Source: Dechloromonas hortensis (GTDB lineage: Bacteria > Pseudomonadota > Gammaproteobacteria > Burkholderiales > Rhodocyclaceae). Taken from it: a DNA stretch of 64,000 bases. Positions 61,015 through 64,000 of the stretch are shown in pieces. The stretch is from assembly GCF_009469765.1 (NCBI RefSeq), contig NZ_SSSQ01000014.1, forward strand, positions 1-64,000. Reading direction: 5' to 3'. Position 1 is the first letter of the stretch. Every line of letters starts with the position of its first letter. Under the pieces are notes generated by a model. The model ran no database searches. It was not told where the DNA came from and saw nothing but the letters and a program-made list of their open reading frames with translations. The translations under genes were made by a program, and so were the position numbers.

Positions 61015-62187
61015 TTATTTGAGCCCCCTGCCTTTGCGGGGAGATGGCCCCGCATGTTTGCGAATGGTGTCGCGAGCGACCCCCGTCATCTGGCTGATCT
61101 GCATGTGCGTATGCTGACCCGCCTTGGCCAGTTCGATCGCGAGATTGAGGCGTTCTGCCTTGCTCAAGGCTTCCTGGCGCTGACCAAGTGCCGAGCCGAT
61201 CAGTTGCTCCAACGGCGCCGTCTGCAAAACATGGCCGCGACGCAGTGCGTTGATGCTGCGTTCAACATCTGACAGCGACTGCCCCTGTAGGCCGGCGGCC
61301 AGTACATCGATCCAGGACTCAAACAGTTTCAGGTCGTCACCAAGGAATCGCTGGATGGCCACCGCAATCGCCGAGGCATCCGGTGCGTCGAACTTGAGGA
61401 CCAGATCGAAACGTCGCCACAGCGCAGGATCGACCAGTTCCGGGTGATTGGTGGCGGCCAGAAGAAGCCCGCTGTCTGGCCACTGATCGACTTCCTGCAA
61501 CATTACTGTGACCAGGCGTTTCAGTTCGCCGATATCGGACTCATCACTGCGTCGCTTGGCGATGGCGTCGATCTCATCGAGCAGCAGGACGGCTGCGTGT
61601 TTCTTGGCATGGTCCAGCGCAGCGCGTAGGTTGTTGCCGGTCTTGCCAAGCAGGCTGCTCATGACCGCCGTCAGGTCGAGCACCCATAGGGGCTTACCCA
61701 AGGCACTGGCGATCCAGCGGGCCGAGAGTGTCTTGCCGACCCCGGGTGGTCCAACCAGGATGGCTGAGCGGGTCGGGCTGATCCCCCGGGCGGCCAGTCG
61801 TTCTCGTTCCTGGCGTTCGCGAATAATGGCGCCGATGGCGCCATGAACGCTACCGGGAAGAATGGGCGGGGCCAACCCAGCGCGATCATCGAAAACCCGG
61901 ATCAGCGCTAGGCGGGAGTCTCCGTCGACGGGGAGCGGCGCCTCGTTTGGCTCCATTGCCGGTGCGCCGCGCCGCAGGATTGAATTGCCCGCCGAGCGGG
62001 TTTGGGAAGCCTTCAGGGATTGGTCGAGACGTGCGGCTAACTCAGGGCGTTGCTGACGGTACTTGCGTATGAGACGCGCCAATAGCAAGCGGGTATCCTC
62101 ATGAGAGTCTGAGGCGGCAAGACGGGCTAAATTGGCGAAGTCTTCTTCAAGAGTGTTGATATCGCCGGAGTTTGTTTTTTCTGCCAC
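61015..62187 (-). CDS. ietA: AAA+ ATPase partner of the protease (IetA-like)
   Basis: 390 aa. Walker A ILVGPPGVGKTLSARWIA, Walker B AAVLLLDEIDAIAKRR, sensor 1 LLLAATNHPELVDPALWRRF with the Arg finger. The C-terminus (GQHTHMQISQMTGVARDTIR) looks like a helix-turn-helix, suggesting DNA binding. IetA is the ATPase half of IetAS. It is first in the operon; its stop directly abuts the protease start. Two direct repeats overlap its promoter, so self-regulation through the helix-turn-helix is possible. Confidence 0.85.
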   Translation of the reverse strand: MAEKTNSGDINTLEEDFANLARLAASDSHEDTRLLLARLIRKYRQQRPELAARLDQSLKASQTRSAGNSILRRGAPAMEPNEAPLPVDGDSRLALIRVFDDRAGLAPPILPGSVHGAIGAIIRERQERERLAARGISPTRSAILVGPPGVGKTLSARWIASALGKPLWVLDLTAVMSSLLGKTGNNLRAALDHAKKHAAVLLLDEIDAIAKRRSDESDIGELKRLVTVMLQEVDQWPDSGLLLAATNHPELVDPALWRRFDLVLKFDAPDASAIAVAIQRFLGDDLKLFESWIDVLAAGLQGQSLSDVERSINALRRGHVLQTAPLEQLIGSALGQRQEALSKAERLNLAIELAKAGQHTHMQISQMTGVARDTIRKHAGPSPRKGRGLK

Positions 62188-62213
62188 GAAATAGCCTTTT
62201 GCTGCGCGTTTGA

Positions 62214-62252
62214 TTATGGCGAATTTTATGGCGAATATTTGTGGTTGGTCAA
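62214..62252 (-). promoter_or_regulatory. Promoter and direct repeats before ietA
   Basis: Minus strand: -35 TTGACC (62252-62247), 18 bases, -10 TAAAAT (62228-62223). The 11-mer ATTCGCCATAA occurs twice with a 12-base step (62236-62226 and 62224-62214), covering the -10. This is a likely autoregulatory site, or a TnpI binding repeat. Confidence 0.55.
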
Positions 62253-62302
62253 TATTGTTTTTCTGGTGCTACCTACGTACTACCCCATGTTCATGTTGAT
62301 AC

Positions 62303-62638
62303 GCCCCCTTGCCAATAACTCGGAAAACGCAAATGGCTTCACCAGATAGTCATCAGCACCTAGTTCCAATCCCTTCACGCGGTCTTCAACCGAATCACGG
62401 GCAGTCAGAAACACTACGGGCATTTCTTTACCGGCACGTCGAATACCTTGAAGTACCTGCCAGCCCTCAATGCCCGGTAACATGACATCCAGTACGGCCA
62501 AGTCGTATGACTCGGTCAGTGCAAGGTGACCCCCTCCAAGCCATCTCTGGCTAGGTCGACCATAAAGCCGGCTTCTGATAGCCCTTGCTTAAGATAATCG
62601 CCTGTTTTCGGCTCGTCTTCGACGACTAATAGCCTCAT
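62303..62638 (-). pseudogene. CusR/CopR-type response regulator, frameshifted and truncated
   Basis: From the ATG at 62638: MRLLVVEDEPKTGDYLKQGL, then SEAGFMVDLARDGLEG. The frame then breaks at a run of five G (minus strand, about 62528-62532) and resumes as HLALTESYDLAVLDVMLPGI and LGADDYLVKPFAFSELLAR. It ends at the transposon border. The OmpR-type DNA-binding domain is gone. Phosphoacceptor Asp is in VLDVMLPG. It would have regulated the copper-type genes to the right. Confidence 0.85.
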
Positions 62639-62704
62639 CGAACCACTCCCTGTGATGCCTGTGTTACTGCTCATTTTGCTCTGAGGCGGCTGATTAGCCG
62701 CCTA

Positions 62705-62723
62705 GATTACGGAAATGTAATTT
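62705..62723. promoter_or_regulatory. CopR/CusR-like box upstream of the cytochrome gene
   Basis: GATTACGGAAATGTAATTT, a dyad ATTAC-N5-GTAAT, in the divergent region between the broken regulator and the cytochrome gene. A copy with one change is at 63426-63444. Confidence 0.65.
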
Positions 62724-62787
62724 ATCTGTCAGTATCTGGTTAGGTCGACTTCCCCAAAATGGTGCATGTTGAAATCAGGGGAAGTAG

Positions 62788-63417
62788 ATGAAGCAATTTC
62801 TTTTTGGCGCTGTGTCCGTAGTTAGTCTCGGGGCTATCGCAGGCTACGCACTCATACAAAGCGGAAGCATCGACTTTGCTGCCGATTCGGCCCACTCACC
62901 CAGCATCATCAAGTTTATCGAATGGGCTCGTGAGCAGTCCGTAGCCAAGCAGGCTAAGGACATCATCCTTCCTACCGACTTGGCATCCGAAGAACGCATT
63001 CGTCGCGGCGCAGGAAACTACGAGGCTATGTGCGTTGGTTGCCACCTGTCACCCGGTGTCGAGGATAGCGAGATACGCAAGGGTCTGTATCCAAGCCCGC
63101 TAAACCTGTCGCTGGCAGGCGCGGCAGCCGAGGAACAAGAAACGGATGTCCGCCGATTCTGGATTATCAAACATGGCATTAAAGGTTCCGGGATGCCCGC
63201 CTGGGCGAAGGGCGGGATGGATGATGAAGCCATTTGGGACCTGACGGCATTCATCAAAATCTTGCCAAAGCTCTCGGCCACCGACTATCAGTCACACGTT
63301 GCAGCCAGCGAAGGACACTCGCACGCCGGCATGGAGCCCACTGCATCAGCACCGAGTTCGCCCAAACCTCATAACCATGAAGGCCATTCCCACAGCAAGC
63401 ATGAGCACAGCCATTGA
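62788..63417 (+). CDS. Cytochrome c with His-rich tail
   Basis: 209 aa. Membrane anchor or signal (MKQFLFGAVSVVSLGAIAGY), one haem motif CVGCH, Met ligand region GIKGSGMPAWAKGG, class I fold. The last 30 residues are His-rich (GHSHAGME, then HNHEGHSHSKHEHSH), a likely Cu/Zn/Ni binding tail. Such cytochromes occur in copper-resistance clusters of betaproteobacteria. It could couple metal sensing to electron transfer; this is inference. Confidence 0.82.
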   Translation: MKQFLFGAVSVVSLGAIAGYALIQSGSIDFAADSAHSPSIIKFIEWAREQSVAKQAKDIILPTDLASEERIRRGAGNYEAMCVGCHLSPGVEDSEIRKGLYPSPLNLSLAGAAAEEQETDVRRFWIIKHGIKGSGMPAWAKGGMDDEAIWDLTAFIKILPKLSATDYQSHVAASEGHSHAGMEPTASAPSSPKPHNHEGHSHSKHEHSH

Positions 63418-63425
63418 GGCCCTTT

Positions 63426-63444
63426 GATTACCGAAATGTAATTT
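63426..63444. promoter_or_regulatory. Second CopR/CusR-like box
   Basis: GATTACCGAAATGTAATTT, one base different from the copy at 62705-62723, about 80 bases before the DUF411 gene. Repetition before two successive genes supports a shared metal regulator. Confidence 0.65.
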
Positions 63445-63523
63445 TTGGGTCAGCTTGCTGTTGGGTGCAGATACCTAAACTTTGTGCCAATACGTTCCCC
63501 CTCACTGCTCAACGAAGGTCGAT

Positions 63524-63958
63524 ATGCTTAAGACCAGCTCCCTGATTTTTGCCCTCTCGCTGTTTGCCGGCATCAGCCTGGCCCAGGCGGCGGAACGCGT
63601 TGAAGTGTTCAAAAGCCCGTACTGCGGCTGTTGTGGGAAATGGGTCGAACACATGCGCAAGGCCGGCTTCGATGTCGTCACGAAGGATGTCAATGATGTG
63701 CCGGCGGCCCGGAAAGCTACCGGCATGCCGGAGCGCTTCGGTTCCTGCCATACCGCGAAAGTGGGTGGCTATGCCGTGGAGGGACATGTTCCCGCAATGG
63801 ATGTCCAGCGCCTGCTGAAGGAAAAGCCCAAGGCGGTTGGCCTGGCCGCCCCAGGCATGCCCCAGGGCTCGCCGGGCATGGAAACCAATCACCCGCAACC
63901 CTACGACACGCTGCTCGTTCAGGCGGACGGCAGCTACCAAGCTTTTGCTAAACATTAA
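63524..63958 (+). CDS. DUF411 periplasmic metal-binding protein
   Basis: 144 aa from ATG 63524 (an upstream TTG frame is ignored). Signal peptide (SLIFALSLFAGISLAQAAE), then the DUF411 core: VFKSPYCGCCGKWVEHMRKA, PERFGSCHTAKVGGYAVEGH and VPAMDVQRLL, with a thioredoxin-like fold and the CGCC motif. The C-terminus holds GMPQGSPGME. DUF411 proteins (CopG-like) accompany copper and silver resistance genes. Confidence 0.9.
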   Translation: MLKTSSLIFALSLFAGISLAQAAERVEVFKSPYCGCCGKWVEHMRKAGFDVVTKDVNDVPAARKATGMPERFGSCHTAKVGGYAVEGHVPAMDVQRLLKEKPKAVGLAAPGMPQGSPGMETNHPQPYDTLLVQADGSYQAFAKH

Positions 63959-63981
63959 CCCTTATCTCTCGGAGAACCCCC

Positions 63982-64000
63982 ATGAATAAGCTGATTGCTT
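63982..64000 (+). CDS. Start of a further gene, cut by the window end
   Basis: ATG at 63982 preceded by CTCGGAGAACCCCC (GGAGA, good spacing); the first codons read MNKLIA, a likely signal peptide start. It probably continues the copper cluster. Confidence 0.5.

Larger units (their letters stand above)
54479..62308 (-). mobile_element. Second Tn3-family unit with AAA-protease-TnpI-TnpA operon
   Basis: Four minus-strand genes end to end (ietA, ietS, tnpI, tnpA). The right limit is put at 62308, where the response-regulator gene breaks off and a G-rich terminal sequence starts (minus strand GGGGGCGTATCAACATGAAC, with GTACGTAGG inside). The left end is not resolved: no matching inverted copy was found between 52.9 and 54.5 kb, so it may be truncated. 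Confidence 0.6.

Overview
The window looks like an accessory region of a denitrifying or metal-resistant betaproteobacterium. A Rhodocyclales member such as a Dechloromonas/Azonexus relative is my inference from the clade II NosZ, the H-NS type, the Nit1C cluster and the metal islands; no rRNA or tRNA gene is present to confirm it. Base composition shifts several times: AT-rich at about 1.0-7.2 kb, very GC-rich at about 34.8-41.3 kb. Together with remnant genes and transposon ends this points to a mosaic assembled by transfer.

Layout. 0-0.5 kb: debris of a metal island (methyltransferase and MerR remnants). 0.9-7.2 kb: an orphan Sec-type (clade II) nitrous oxide reductase behind an FNR/DNR-type box, a terminator, a flavocytochrome c sulfide dehydrogenase-like pair (fccAB), a Fis-type HTH protein, an ankyrin protein, a DNR-like regulator and a 56-aa membrane protein. 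7.3-15.9 kb: a MocR regulator divergent from a six-gene run: CcoG-type polyferredoxin, sulfite/nitrite reductase, DUF934, aromatic aminotransferase, EamA transporter and ArgD-like aminotransferase. 16.1-17.1 kb: H-NS and an IS3 remnant. 17.1-26.8 kb: a second MocR regulator and a complete Nit1C (nitrilase cluster 1, linked in the literature to cyanide assimilation and nitrogen starvation), with a textbook sigma-54 promoter and three near-identical palindromes.

27.2-41.4 kb: a metal-resistance island holding a CadR/PbrR regulator, a Met-rich periplasmic protein, fpr-etfBA, a Zn/Cd/Pb P-type ATPase with LspA, a DsbD-N-like protein, a czcCBA-type RND pump and a PII-like protein. Two copies of a MerR-type promoter with a 19-bp spacer flank the Met-rich/fpr/etf segment.

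41,415-52,890: an 11.5-kb Tn3-family transposon with 51-bp terminal inverted repeats. It carries a complete phosphite-oxidation operon (ptxABCDE), an IS1182-family insertion, a ParDE-like toxin-antitoxin pair, a res site, tnpR and tnpA. It lies between remnants of a cytochrome b561 gene and a umuC gene.

53-62.3 kb: a plasmid-like scrap (putative DNA-binding protein, long palindrome, 8-bp tandem repeats), a frameshifted HNH-like gene, then a second Tn3-family unit in which AAA+ ATPase, subtilase (IetAS-like), tyrosine recombinase and transposase genes form one tightly packed operon. 62.3-64 kb: a copper-type cluster with a frameshifted and truncated response regulator, a His-rich cytochrome c, a DUF411 protein, repeated GATTAC-type boxes and the start of one more gene.

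The strongest candidate for a little-described system is the ietA-ietS-tnpI-tnpA unit. Next are the MocR-polyferredoxin-sulfite reductase-aminotransferase cluster and the ptx operon as transposon cargo.
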